Shown here in pieces: positions 12,395 through 25,500 of a DNA stretch of 64,000 nt; position 1 is the stretch's first letter, and each line of letters begins with the position of its first letter. The DNA comes from Pomacea canaliculata (Eukaryota; Mollusca; Gastropoda; Architaenioglossa; Ampullariidae). The DNA lies in assembly GCF_003073045.1 (NCBI RefSeq), contig NC_037590.1, positions 35,286,327 to 35,350,326 on the forward strand. The letters run 5' to 3'. Both the position numbers and the translations under genes were made by a program. A model generated the notes under the pieces. The model did no database searches. It saw only the letters and a list, made by a program, of their open reading frames with translations, and was not told where the DNA came from.

Positions 12395-14926
12395 GGTGGT
12401 GGTGGTGGTGGCAGTGGGGCGGCGGCGTCAAAGAAAACCAATTTTACTATTCACGAGCTTTTCCCAGAGTAGTCTTTTAATCGTAGTCTTTTTATAGGTT
12501 TAATAAGGAAATCTTGAAGAGTCAACATTTATTTTCTGAATTTATATTTAAAATGACATCTCTAATTTAGAGAATTAATTTGAGTGTGTGGTTGGGGTGG
12601 GTGGATGGATGGTGATTACAAGCAGACGATGAAGCAGGAATTTGTCCTGACTGGATCACAAGACGCTTTCGCACATATCTCTTGGTAGGTTACAGATTGA
12701 AAATTGTTTCTCTAATGCAGTGCCTTGTCTTCAATGACCTTTTGGTCTCGTTCATTTGTTTGCATGTTTTTATTGCTGCTTTAGCCTTTTCTGTTATGAT
12801 TTTGCGGACAATGTAAAAAAACAAAAAAACAAAAAAAAAAACAAAAAAACGCTTCATTAGCTTAGGCGCATGTTGAAACAATTAATATCGCTAAAGTGGT
12901 TTTTACTTTGCTCTAGCAGAATGTACTGAAATCGTTTTCAGCTGCTCTGTTTACCAGGACAAGTACATTGTAACTGGCAGCGAAGTGGGGATCATCAGGG
13001 TAAGCCATCTCCGCTACCTTTGTTTAGTTTACGAGAAACTAAGAGTAGAAAAGATTTATTCCTCCTCCCCACCCCAAACAAAAAAAGCCTGTTTTCTTTT
13101 CTATTTCCTACGGTATTTCCTTTTGGCCTTAGATGTAGTACTTCTTTTTCAAACTCTTAATAAATAATAGTTAATTTGTCAAGGCTTGACTATATTATAA
13201 TTGCTTTTATGAGTGTGAGATCTACTTAAAGTGAATGTTAAACCTTTCATGTTGCAGAGATGTATTTGTTATTTCTCTCTTTCTGTTTTTTAATAGATAT
13301 GGGCTTCGTTTTCATTTTCGAAAGTAAAAGAGCTGGAAGGCCACAGAAGAAGTATCACAGGTATGAAAGAAAGACAGTTGTCACACTACTTTCGTCTAGG
13401 TTCCACTTCAGTGCATTATCAATCTCTGTATGGGTGAGGTCACAAAGTTGGCAGTCCCAGGAAGGTCATTTGCCATTCCCCTGAGCTGGTTGTTGATGCC
13501 AAACCTCTTCGACCACAGGACTTGCAGAATGTAGGATACGGTTGACCTTTCGAGCAGGTCAAGAGTAGCCGAGAAAAGGGAAAGAGAAGCGCTTTTAGAT
13601 GTCCGGGAAAGCGTAGTGACCCTCCTTTGTCCCACTTCTGGATCTACGCCTTTTTCACACATACTTTGATACATTTTCTTTCCTGGATGTCAGCCTCACA
13701 TACAAGCCGATTTCTGTTCGTTGGCTATCAAATAACGAAGATCCAAACAGGCTCAGGAAGTGACATTCTTACTCTTGCGCAGATATACGGGCGCACACTC
13801 ACTCTTGCCATAACACAATCTTGCCGCGCGCACCACACACACACACACACGAACACATGCGTACACAATTCTGTGCGCAGTTTGTGAACGACTGACCGCA
13901 AAACAAATGTTAAAGCTGTCATAAAGTTCTGTCTTTGGAAGCTGCCTGCAGGCAGTAACTAACAGACCTTCTCGTTTAGCTGTCTGTTGTCATCCAAGAC
14001 AACCACTTCTGTTCTCAAGCTCCACAGATGGCATTATTTTCATCTGGCGGATGGATAACTTCAGCAAGGTAAGCAGAACATCGCTATTTGCCGTAATAAT
14101 TCCACGGCTGGTATCCAGCTGTCGTGAACAATGCAGACCTTTTTCGGAATGTTTATAATGTTTTAATGTCAATTTTTTTTAGAGGGTTGTCATGAAAGAA
14201 AGCTTTTTTTCAAATTCAGTAACTTCTCCAGTTATGAGCTTTCAGATTTATTTTTCTTAATTTAGCGAGTTCTTTTTATATTCAGTGATTTAATGTTAGT
14301 ACTTCTGTAATCGTTAGTTCCATGAAGTTAACAATTAAGCCATGTTTTATGACCTTAACCTGAAACCAAAAACTGGAACTTCTTTAGTTATTTCGTTGTT
14401 AATAAGGTCGCCATTTCAAGTTCACTTGTTGCAAATTTACTGATTTAGTCATGGTTGTCTATAAATTTGGTTCAAATTTTTTCGATGTTACCATCAGATA
14501 AAAGGTTATAAACTATTCTGGTAAAGGTAAGAAAATTTTGTCCTGTTGAGAATGAATATGGACCGAAGTATTTCATTTGACTGTGGCTCGCCTTCAAAAT
14601 GACAAAGCGTCATTGTCAAATCTTTAGCTTATTTCGAGGTCTGTTTGTCTTCAAGAGTTTTTCTCTGCCCCAGAGAAAAGAAAGAAAATTCCTGGGACAG
14701 TGTTACTTATAAGGAAGGCCATGTGGAATACTTGGTCAATGCATACCTACTTTGCTGGTCCCAAAGGTCAAGCTGCAAATACTGGCACTTGGCCTCTTTC
14801 TGTTTCCAGTTCAGACAGGTGCATACAGGAGACACAGTACGCCGCCTGGGCATGATGTGGGATACTGGAATTGTCGCCATGTGGTGCCTTGTCACTGACC
14901 GGATCTTCATTTATGAATTCTGTGAT
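7908..14926 (+). CDS. Giant WD40-repeat gene, part 1 (exons 1-11): N-terminus and first propeller blades
   Basis: Exons: 7908-8111, 8621-8845, 9786-9889, 10358-10439, 10933-10989, 12150-12221, 12626-12684, 12942-12999, 13297-13360, 13980-14068, 14810-14926. All phases agree. The start MAVELRTVEKGG follows a TA-poor leader and is the first ATG of the only open frame. Blade-like strands include TVTRWTLKANG, EFVLTGSQDAFAHIS, YIVTGSEVGIIR joined to IW, and SSSTDGIIFIWRMD. WD40 propellers are protein-docking scaffolds without catalysis. Blades are degenerate except the last few, as in large ciliary WD proteins. Exon 2 is read with an in-frame TGA at 8771-8773 unless a 33-nt intron (8770-8802) is removed. 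Overall family call, WDR87/WDR97-like, is an inference from architecture. Confidence 0.8.
11136..11347 (+). mobile_element. tRNA-derived SINE with 10-bp target-site duplication
   Basis: The head has pol III box A (GTGGCGCAACGGTTAGCG at about 11148) and a box B-like GGGTTCAGCTCTCG at about 11199. The 3' part contains CTGGCCCGGCGTAAAACACC, typical of invertebrate SINE tails. TCTCTTGTAT occurs directly before (11126-11135) and after (11348-11357), giving a 10-bp target duplication. It lies in the intron between the exons at 10933 and 12150 of the WD40 gene. Confidence 0.85.
12361..12412 (+). repeat. (TTG)n(GTG)n microsatellite
   Basis: A run of TTG triplets passes into about 12 GTG triplets. 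The minus strand gives an artefactual poly-proline ORF. Intronic. Confidence 0.95.
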
Positions 14927-15594
14927 GTGGGTGAAGTGAATTATATGGTGTGAGCGAAAGGAACTATCATGTAGTGTGAACGAAATGAATTCTGCTATGT
15001 GGGTGAAATGCATTATGTGAGGTGGGTGTAGGAGTAGAATGGTTTAGCTTGTAGATGAAATATAATCCCATTGAGCCTACTATTGCTAGGGATAATGACG
15101 ATTTTTAATTTTATTGTACGCAATTGTACACCAACACATTTATTATGTTTGTGTTAGTGTTAGTAGCTTCATTACTTTTTATTTGATTTCTTCTCTAAAC
15201 CACAACTCCAATTTTTCTCTCTTCATACTCTCCTTTGTTTCCTTCTCTCATTTACCACTCCGCTTCCTTTTTCTCTCTCTCTCTCATTCCCATTTATAAA
15301 TATCACTTTATCCTGTGCCTTGCAGCAGCATCCTGCTCCTGCAGCTGTCCTCTCTCGAAAAGAACATTCATATTTGTGTAAAATTGGATTAAAATGCACA
15401 TGAGCCTTGCTTGTTCATCCTCTACGTTATATTATTAAAATGGGGTCATAAAACGATGCTGTCCCAAAACATTTTTCAGAAGGGAAAGATGCTATTTCAC
15501 CTGACATGAAAAAATTACTTTGTATCAGAAAATATACATGTTACACTCTTTCTTCTAAAAGAACCCATGACCCGGCTGGTGTCCTGTTTCACAG

Positions 15595-18509
15595 TTTTAC
15601 ATACAATTCAGTTCCTTGGAGTCTGAGGTTCTCCACTTGCAGCGCTTGATGGGACATGGAGAGCATCCTAACCGGATCATGGTCACCACTATGGTATGTG
15701 TGAACAAGCCAGTTGGTAACATTGACATTCTGATTTATTTATTTACTTTCCTACATCTAGCGCCCAACAAAGCTCCGCCTGTCGAGCTTTCTGTGATGTT
15801 TGCAGCTACTACACAGCCACGAATGTTGCATGCCGCTGGTTACTCTCTCATATTTTCGGCTCTTGGCTCTGGTAGTCCGCCTTTGGCTGAGATATTGCGC
15901 TTAATAAATTTCGACTTATTATGAATAGAAAATCTGAAGGACAGCAACAGAGGGGATAGGGACCCATTAACGCGACTACAAATAAAAATGAGTAATCTGA
16001 TACCTGTATGTACAGATTATAATTACGGGTGGATGATTTTGACTTTGTAACGTAGTTTATCGTTTTCTTGTTTCCTACTGGAAATTGAGGAGCATATTTT
16101 ACTCTATGAAGTATTAGTATCACTAGCTGCTTTGTCTTCGTAGTAGAGTACATGCATGCGTTTGTGTTTGTGGGTGGAAGGGGATTTCTTGAAGGCAATA
16201 CGGGGATTTGTGGTAGCTTCAAAAGATCCAGCTAATATAGTAACCGTGTGTATGCAGGCCTAGAACGTATTGTAATCACCGGCTTGCCTTTCTGTAAAAA
16301 GAATTTCAAGGTGATCTTATAAATGTGATGCTCACTTGAAGGATTTCTGAAAAAAAAGTGTGATGCATTTTATAATCAGGTAGTTAATGTGTTCACCTTT
16401 TTCTAAGTCATACAGTTCTGGGAGTATTTCTAATGCGGTAGGCTACAGCAGGACAGTGAAATGCGACTTCTGTCGCTTAGGATGCTGCAGGATTTATTGC
16501 TCATCTTTCTCTCATGATCATGTTTCTTAGAGGCATATATGTAATAATTTTTGTGTGCAGGATGGAGGGATGAAGTTCTTAAGTCCAGTAACCGGCTCGC
16601 CTTTAGGATTTATGTATCCCGTCATATCCTTAGAGGTAACTCTTCAGTTGCGGGGGTGGGGGGTTTTATTTTCCTCGAATGCTTCGTTATGTAATATGAA
16701 GCCTTATTGCTCCTTAATTTGTTTACTTTTTTTCTAACCTTATTACTTTACTTTTTTTAAATTCAAGAAACAACATTTTGTTCCGAAACAAAAGTTAAAT
16801 CCTAGATACCCTAGCTTATTTTCTTGGTAGACCTAATCGTATCAGTGCACGCATTTTGTTACCGTTTTAAACAACTGTGTGCAGAAAGAGAGCAGATAAT
16901 TTTGTTGATCTTTCAGAAAATCGACGTGTTTGTTTACAGCGCGTTTCGAAGGAACATATACATGCTTCTTAAAAGTGGGTCCAGTAAGTAAACTGCAAAA
17001 AAAGTGAAGTTGTTGCTGATTACACGTGCATGTTGGATGCGCTCCCTTCCATTCGTTACTATCCTTAGCAGAAGACAGAATCTTCGTGCAACAGTATAGA
17101 AGGTTCAGTTACTCGTTTACTCATTCTACAGTTAATGACGACCTATCAGAGAGTTTGAGATTCGCGACAGATAGCAAAAGTTGTGTACTGCAACGGCAAA
17201 GGCGCCCCTCTAGGCATACTCGTTGTGAGAAAGCGATGAAGATTTAAGCGACGGGACAGTAACACCACTCAGGACTGATGTCTTCAAAAACCAACTTGTT
17301 CTTGTTTTTCTTTAAATCTCAAATCGCGAGTCTCAGATGTTATCAGTAAGAGTAGTGCATGTGACCATTAAGTCATCAGTGGTGCATTTCGCTTTGGCTT
17401 TCAGTCCTGGAGGTCGGCTGCACGACTTCGCCTTTCCAAGCAGTTGAAGTACACGAATCTGTCAACGTCGACGAAACAGTCTACTGCCTTATCAGCATCT
17501 TTTTGGTGCGTGCATGAGTCTTTGCAGCTTTCACATCTAGTCAGTGTTCTGTTCACCAGGACACACACGCATACAAAGACATTTCGTTTTCAAGACCGAC
17601 TTGTATAGATGGACTGCTGTCTGTCTGCCGAGACCAAAGCCCAGCCTCTTTGAAAAGTTATCCGCTGTTAGTCACGGCGAGCCTAAACAATGAATGTGAC
17701 TAAACCAGAAGTTTTGTATACACCAACCTCGTTTTAGTATTTAACTGCAAAAACTCGTCTGCAGGCAGTCCAAAAATACAAGTTTGTGGTTGTCAACAAA
17801 CCTTTTTGCTTGCAAGCCCTTTTTCGCTTTAGAAGAGTGTTGCATTCTTTCTATGGGTAGACCATTCCCACATCTGTTTCGCTTGGACAGTCGCTAGCTT
17901 TAAAATGTCTTTTATTGTCCTATCAAATGGGCAATCTGTTTGGCTTTAACCAGGTGATCCAGACGGGAGGTGCCGAAATCAAGGATGAATTGATCCTTCT
18001 TGGACTGTGCAACGGCCAGGTAGAGTGTAATATGCGGCAAAACAGCGAAACTCTTTTTCCTTCCATATCTGCCATCTACCCATCTATGCATCATGTGATT
18101 ATAGTCAATTGACTGGTCCGCCTATTTGTCTTTCCTCTGCAAATTTATAATACTATTTATCCTTACTGTTTGCACCCTGATTCCCCTTGTCTTTTATTGT
18201 TTGCCTGCATAGTTGTTTATCCTTCTGTCTTTCATGTTCTGCCCAAGTCGCCTACTTGCAGCATGCTTGTTCGTGGGCGTGATGATGCGCTATATCAATC
18301 ACACGTTTTTTGTTTTTATTGTTATTATCTCCTCCCGTTCCTCCTATTCCTAATGCAAAGCTTGAACCAGAGTTCACTCAAAAACATCGACTTTGACAAA
18401 ACAAATGTAGAAAACGTTTCTTAAACCAAAACTTGTTTGGAAAATATACCTGTTGCGGCTGTCCTTCGCGTTGACAGAATTTAAGGTGATGGCCCACAGA
18501 TGATGATGA

Positions 18510-18586
<77 letters not shown>

Positions 18587-21500
18587 GGCTGCAGATATCG
18601 GTTTTGGAGTCTGAGTCCTTCACTTTGCCCGCTCCTGTACAAGCTCACCTGGGCTGTGTCTACTGTCTGGAGTCAGTGGCTGAGGTATCTTTGGAAGAAC
18701 AGGTGCAGTATACTACTTGCCGATATATTCTATCAGCGGGCTCTGATAACACCGTCAAACTCTGGTACCTCAGGTGTTATTTCACCGAACACGGACCGGA
18801 ATTAGCATTCCACATCCTGGCAAAGGTGAGAAATTCTGCACGTCATAGTACAGGTGGGAAGGCTTGCCCACCATGACACACTTTATCGCGTACTTTTTAA
18901 AAACTATTTAGCCACGTTCACTGCGGCACACTCAGTGTACAGGTCAAGGATGTTAGCATAGTTTCTACAGTCCCAAACAGGTGTCTAGATTTTGTATTGG
19001 TCAGTCTCACCAAGGGTAACCATGCAGCCTGTTGTCATCGCCAACATGAATCCAAAACTTGTCTATATTCAGGGTGGTTAATCAAAGAATGTTCTTATAA
19101 TGACGATCCTTAAAACCACGATCTGTAGGCCAGACGATCTCTGTTTTGTTTTTACTGCGAAATGTGACTAACCTTTTCTCTGCGAGCGGCTTCTCCCTTT
19201 CTCCCATTGCATGTTGTAACAGACAGCAATAAAAATATGTTTGTGTTGCCATCTGCCATGATTTGTTTTTAAATTACGTTCTAAAAGTTATTTCCGAGAG
19301 AGCCGGTGCAGTAATGAATAGGGCTCAGTCCATGCTTTCTGCATTGAAGGTGGCATGCTGTGAGGTTTAAATGGTTCTCGCATTTTAGTTCGTGGCCTGT
19401 CTGAAATCCCTTAGCTTAGTGTTTCCCCACTTGTGCGCAGATTCGATGCGAAATGACTCCAAAACGACTGTCGGGGACTTCTGAACGCATCTTTGCTGTG
19501 TACGATGATCAAAGGTTGGCACTGTTTTGTGTCGCTGTGCAGCCTTTTATTCTTTTTCTGTCTTTGTCATGTCTCTTGATCTACTAGCTTATCACTTTTA
19601 CTCAACACAGCAACCGCACGTACACGCACACACTGGCTAAATTGCAAGCGCAGAAGTGTAATAGTGTTCACGCCCTTAAAATTGTATTTAAAGATAATAA
19701 ATAGATATGAAAAATACACTGTCAAGAATCCAAAGTGAACATCTTTCTCAGAAATAAAGGTTTCTTGTATGCAGGACAATGGCCATGTTCGATATCTGTC
19801 ACCTGTTTAATGACAGCCCTCACCACTAAGAAAGTTTCCCATCTGAAGCACACCTCTGATTATGACCACACCGATCAGGTGAGACTCGGTCAAGTGAAAC
19901 AGGGTCCGGGCTGGGAAAAACATTGTTATTACGAAAATAAGAGCTTTTCCTTGAGTTCCACATTTTCGCCTTGGGGAAACGACTTAGTCTCGCGTCGTAA
20001 CTATGGCCGCTGGAGAGTAGAGCAGTTACACAAGAAAGGTCTTGTTCTTCTCGGTGACGAAAATGTAGATCAGTGCCAGTGTCTGATTCTTTTGGCGACA
20101 ACAATTATTATAAGGATTATTGATGATGAGGAGGATGGGGATATGGATGATGGATGGATAATGATGATGATGACGACGACGACGTTTAGTGAAGAAAACA
20201 TTGTATGCTTACTCTGTTCCCTTCACCCCAAGCATGCACGCACGCACGCACCTACGCACCGAATGACAAATTAAGAAATATTTTACAATGTGGATGTGCT
20301 TTGTTCATAGATAACAGCTCTAGACAAGTGTCCGCTGGTTGGAATTTTCGCAACCTCCAGTCTAGACGGAACTGTGAAGGTGGGTTGACTTTGCAAAAAC
20401 ACATTGTCTTCCATATCATTTGTGGCTAAAAAAAATCAGATGAGTAAGTTGAAGAATGGATTCTTTTTATTTTATTAAGCACTGTAGCTCGTATATGTTT
20501 AGTACCTGAAATAAAATCAGCTGTCTTTATGTTGTCTCCAGTGACATTATTTAAATAATAATGCAATTTGAATATTTCTTTTAATATAATTATATAAATT
20601 GTGAAGTAGTTCTGACACAAATCTTAACGACTGTTTTCTGACGGTTGAACAGTAATGTGCGTTGGTGGAAGCAGGCCTTTGGAAATGCGGTTTTCGAATG
20701 TATATATATGGCCCCGTTTTTGTGAGGGCGACTTAAAATTTATACTATTACTTCTGTTTCGTATCCGATCATTTAAATGTTTGAAAGATGTTGGGAATTG
20801 TCCGCCATTTTAAATTCTCAAATCAGCCTTGCCGCGTGTTACATGCGACATCTTTCTTTGACTGTTCGTGAAAAAATTGAAGATGCCGTTTCTGGATGTT
20901 GGTTCTGTTCCCAAGCTCCTAATTGACAAAGAGAACAAAATCCCAAACTCTGATGATGGGAATGGCTCCAAGAGACTAACCGAGTGGACGTACAATTTGA
21001 CAGCGCATTGAATAATGAAGTTACTAAACAAACAGAAAGAAAACGATATGAGTTATAAATGTATTTGTGTTCCATTTCTTGTGTTAGAATGTACCTTAAA
21101 GTATCATGTATTAGTAAGAAGTAATTAAAATTAGGCTTTTTAAGTCTGTTGGATGAAGTGTATTAAGATACTAAAAAATTTTAACTTGGACCACAAATTT
21201 TGTCAAAATGCACATTGTACTTGGAGCCTTCAACCCCTTCCCATGAATATAAAATATGAATTCTAAGCATGAAGTGTTATATTACAAAGATGCTGTCGTT
21301 ATTGGACAAGTATAATGTTTCAGATTTGGGGCAACGACTTCCAGCTGGTAAGGGAGCTGGTTTACTTTGTACCTCTCCTAAGCCTATGTTTTGTCAGTAA
21401 TAGGGGAGACCTGCTGGTTGGGAAAGAGAACGTCATCATGTAAGTAAAATGTTGGATTCATTTATTTGCGTAATATTTAATGGATTTCTTTGAGTTTTCA

Positions 21501-21831
21501 AAAAAAGTATTAAAGATAATGGTAGCGATGGCGTCTTTTCATATGCAGTTTCTAAGTGTTCACAGTGGACAATAAATCCTAAATCACAAAATTTTGTTTT
21601 TTGTTTTTGTTTGTTTGTTTTTAACTTTCAAGACACCGGTATGCGCAATAATTGTGCAAGCTTAACTGCATTCGTAAAGTCACTAAATCATTCTACTATA
21701 TATTTAATACGCAGTGTTATCTGCGGATCATGTATGGCTTAAGCTCAGAATATTTTTTTTTCAGACTCTGTCAGGTCGAAAAATATCTTCCAAGGCATAG
21801 ATTGGAGGATTTGATTACAAGAAATTTCGAA
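15595..21831 (+). CDS. Giant WD40-repeat gene, part 2 (exons 12-22): second half of the propeller region
   Basis: Exons: 15595-15693, 16561-16635, 16917-16983, 17405-17505, 17954-18019, 18595-18825, 19441-19514, 19752-19878, 20311-20379, 21324-21439, 21765-21831, with GT-AG ends and matching phases. Recognisable pieces in order: a FLSPVTGSPLGF strand, ELILLGLCNGQ, a clear blade in the 18595 exon (RYILSAGSDNTVKLWYL), and another split across two exons (ATSSLDGTVK then IWGNDFQLVREL). After that the frame reads NRGDLLVGKENV and leaves the propeller. These are the most canonical blades and the best evidence for the WD40 fold. The exon 19752 start uses the acceptor in CTTTCTCAG because it alone keeps phase with both neighbours. 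No frame damage seen in this part. Confidence 0.85.
18511..18585 (+). repeat. (GTT)25 microsatellite abutting a splice acceptor
   Basis: An uninterrupted run of about 25 GTT triplets ends roughly ten bases before the acceptor of the 18595 exon, where the polypyrimidine tract should be. Antisense ORFs of poly-threonine or poly-leucine here are artefacts. Confidence 0.97.
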
Positions 21832-22344
21832 GTAATACATTTTTTCCTTATTCACAGAAGCGTGTGTGCATGTGTTAAATTATACAAAAGAACACTTTAG
21901 GTTTTGTAGAGGTATTGACTGTGTGTCATAGTAAAGCTCATCTCTATGCGCTATATAGTAACGTAGACTGTGCGCGGTATGTGTCCCTGCACATGGCAGA
22001 GGCTGATGTAGGTATCGGAATGTCGTTACAACACAGCACCACTACGAGGACACCGTTAGGACACATCGAACAGAGACTGTGATTCTTGAATCCGGGCCGT
22101 TTGCACGAAAACTGTTCCAACAAAAACGACACTACTGAACTTTCTCCTCTTGTTGGCGATGCATGTCGAACCATGTTTTCAGCTGTCTGTCGCGCCTCTA
22201 CATGGACATGTTTGTGGTTGTTTGTTTTTTTAAACCTTTTGTTAGGTCTTTGGGTGGGCTAAGTGAGGTGTAAGGGGCAGCATATTTCTCGGGGCTAGTT
22301 TTTTTGTTGACTGTTGTGCCTATCTTCTCTCTCGCTGCGTTTTG

Positions 22345-22492
22345 TTCTCCGATGCTCTATGGAGTCAGGTACTCATCCCCTACAGCTGTGTCAACTAGGG
22401 AAAGTTCCTTGTGCTCATAGAGTATCGAACTGTCGTGCCTTCGGGTTAGGGCGCCAGTGCTTTAACCTCTCGGTTATCGGCTTCTCAGGAGG
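22345..22492 (-). mobile_element. tRNA-like SINE fragment, minus strand
   Basis: On the minus strand the head reads AACCGAGAGGTTAAAGC (box A-like) and then CAGTTCGATACTC (box B-like), followed by GATGAGTACCTGACTCC. The same tail words recur at 46100 on the plus strand and, more diverged, near 34550, so this is a dispersed family. Intronic in the WD40 gene. Confidence 0.65.
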
Positions 22493-22543
22493 ATTAGCTT
22501 GCCGGCTTGGATAATCTTGTTCTGCTGTTCTGTGTTCTCTTAG

Positions 22544-25500
22544 GATGAACACAAGGAGCCGCCACTAAAGTTTAAAGAAGGAGTTTCATCGTGGTATGTA
22601 TCCCTGCACTCCGTGTAAGCTGACATTTCACTAACTTTTTTACAGTCCTCAGTTCAAAAACCTTTTTTTTTTTAATCACGCTCTATCTTTGCTGGTTTTT
22701 GTTCCTTTATCATTTTTTTCATTCTAAACAGCATGAAAATTTCATTTATCCTATCCTCATGTGGCTACAGTTCGACCCATAGACTATGTGGTTATCGGTC
22801 GATTGAACCGTTTGCTGATTCGGCGAGTTATTCGACCATTACTAGACGTCAGCTGTAGTACATCCGTCATTTATTCAACTACGAAAATAAATAAACTTTG
22901 ACATAGTCCTCTTTATCGTGTTTTACTCTTTAGAAATTAACAAGTGATATCTGTGTGAAGCTTTAGTTATTTATTAATTTTTTTTAAATGTAATGTTCTT
23001 GTCATTATTGGCTAATAAGCACACAGCTCTCTCATTGGTCGTTCCGTGCACAACTTGCTTGAATTGGTAAATGGTCCAATTAACAAGACCCCCGGCCGGG
23101 TCGAAACGCTTTGTAAACGTGAGATTATCGGTCGTCCGACTATCCTTGTCCCAGCCAATTGCTGGCGCTGTAGGAATCGTCCCGCAACCACTCACATGGG
23201 CTCGTTCTCTCTTTCTCTCCTTTCACAGGATCAATCCAGCCGTCATGCCAAAAAGCGCCATTCCGCACTGCTTGCGAAACCAGAGTCGGGCTGCCAAAAG
23301 TGCCAGTGACATCGGAGAGATGGTGCATGAGCTGGGACACGCCGCGAGGCAAGCGGGAGTTCCTGAACATGCCGGTAACCGTGTTCCGCAGCCAGCGCCC
23401 CGTGTCCAGCACCGCGCACAAACAGCGGCGCAACATCAGCGTGGTGCTGCCCACTAGGCCATCTGAGGACGCCTTTCACGAGACAAAGATGGCGAAGGCA
23501 GTGCACGAATCCATGTCGTACACTATCTTTCACGCGCGAAAGTTTACTATGCCTAAAGTCGTGGTCAAAGCCCATCCTGCCGACAGCCTAGAAGGACTGA
23601 TAAACAGCCGGAAGCAATCAGGGCGATCATTGGCGTCGCAGAGGGAAGAGAGCCAACTCTGGTTGAGTTTGGAGACGAACCCTAACGAAAAAAGGAGCCA
23701 TGCTAAGGGTCTTACCAATATTATGAAGGACATCAAGCGTTTCATAAAAGAAGAGAAGAAGGACAGAAAAGTGAGAAAATCTATAGAGGCAAAGATCGAA
23801 ACAGCAAGGGTGGCCGCGAAAAACCTTTGGGACAGGAAAACACGTCGTAGTACAGAAATGTCATTGGACAAACACAAGCACAAGGACTCGAAAGCACTCG
23901 AACAACAACCTTGGAAACTTCACGAAGGTGATGATACTAATATTGACACAGTACAAGAGGTATGTGTTTCCTACTCTGTGTGTGTGAGAGAGAGAGAGAG
24001 GGAGAGAGCGTGTGTAAAAGGGAGTGATGGAGGTGTGCATGGATAGACGTTTGGAAAGGTGTGGGGAAGTATGAAGTTTATTCGTTCTATTCAGTAATGG
24101 GTCAACATCTCTAATGGCCTTAATTCATTCAAATCTTGGACTTCGAGCTACACAGCTTTTCTGCAATGCCATGAGCAGACCCTTTTGACCAGAAATTGTA
24201 ATAGAGGTAAGATTATCCCAGGGTTAGTTATGGATCAGAAACAGACGTAGACCTACAAGATCTTTTTTATCGAGAGGTTCCCCACTCACATCTAGTCCCA
24301 CTAATGATCTACAGCTCTGACTACAAAGGGGTTGCTAGGGCTTTAAGGTACTGAGCAAAAGTAAAATAAACCTTTGATGCGCTGCTGCTTCGTAACTTCC
24401 GTTACAAAGCAGATACACCGCCTGTACGCATGTTTCTTCACCTTTCATTGCGGTGTCGTGCAGGCCAACCCACAGGCTGTTATGCTGGACTCTAAAAACC
24501 TCGTACCAACCCACTACAACATTCTCCGCGATGACAAGAACCCATTGCAGCTGCTGAAAGTCTTTATGGAAAGGGGAAAGCAAAGTCATTTGGAGGAATC
24601 CAGCGACTCCTCCAGTTCCTCCGACGAGGCCGAAATAGTGAGGGAGCCAGAGGATGAAAGTGGATTATTCGTTTCTACGTCTTCGTTACCGACCAGTGAG
24701 AAACAAATTAGAGTAAAATAATAGTAACACCAGCTGTGCATGTGTGTATTGCCCTTAATCATTTGGACATTTAAAATTTTATGAACGCTTTCTGTTAGTA
24801 GTAACCTTCTGTCCACATTAAGTAGTTTTAGAGACAACAAAATGTAATTCTGAAAAGTTCATACAAACCGTACATAAATGGACTACTGGCAGACGAATCT
24901 TCCACGTTAACTTCTGGAACAATACTTGAGCGAAGGAGTCAACACGAAGACAATTCGAGAAAATCCCAAGCTTGATAGTCTGTTGGAAGTCGTCAACGTT
25001 TTGCTGAAAAATAGATAAGCAATTAAGCAATAGCGAATGGTAAATATATTGCAGAGGTCAAGAATGTTTGGTGCGATGCAATCCCGCAATAACTTTACTG
25101 TGGTTGCGGATGTTTGTCAGAAATTTGACAGTTTATCACTCCGCGTGATTAGCAGACTGCCAGCAGTACAAGTTATGCACAGTCTTTGGTTTTACTGATC
25201 TTAAGCGCTTTGTATTTTATTATTTTTAAGGGCTGTTTAAAAGCTATTTCACTATTGTCACATCTTTCTGCTTTTTCCTTCGGTGTGTAGGAAAGAGGGC
25301 CGCACGCAGTGGATTTACTTTCCGAGGTCTCCAGACGTTAAGAGAATTCCTGAAACAGCATGGCGTCGTTGTCTCCTTGAAAATAGCCAACATCTTCCGC
25401 GAGCTTCTTTTCAGTAGACGGCCAATAGACAGGTCAGAGCAGATAAAGTTCGTTTCGAGCATCTGCGTATCACTGTGGCGTCGCCACCTACCTGGGTTCC

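Noticed and set aside
12211..12441. Minus-strand ORF with a poly-proline run
   Set aside because: Produced by the GTG/TTG microsatellite; no splice or conservation support.
18378..18805. Poly-threonine and poly-leucine ORFs
   Set aside because: Shadows of the (GTT)25 array overlapping a real exon.
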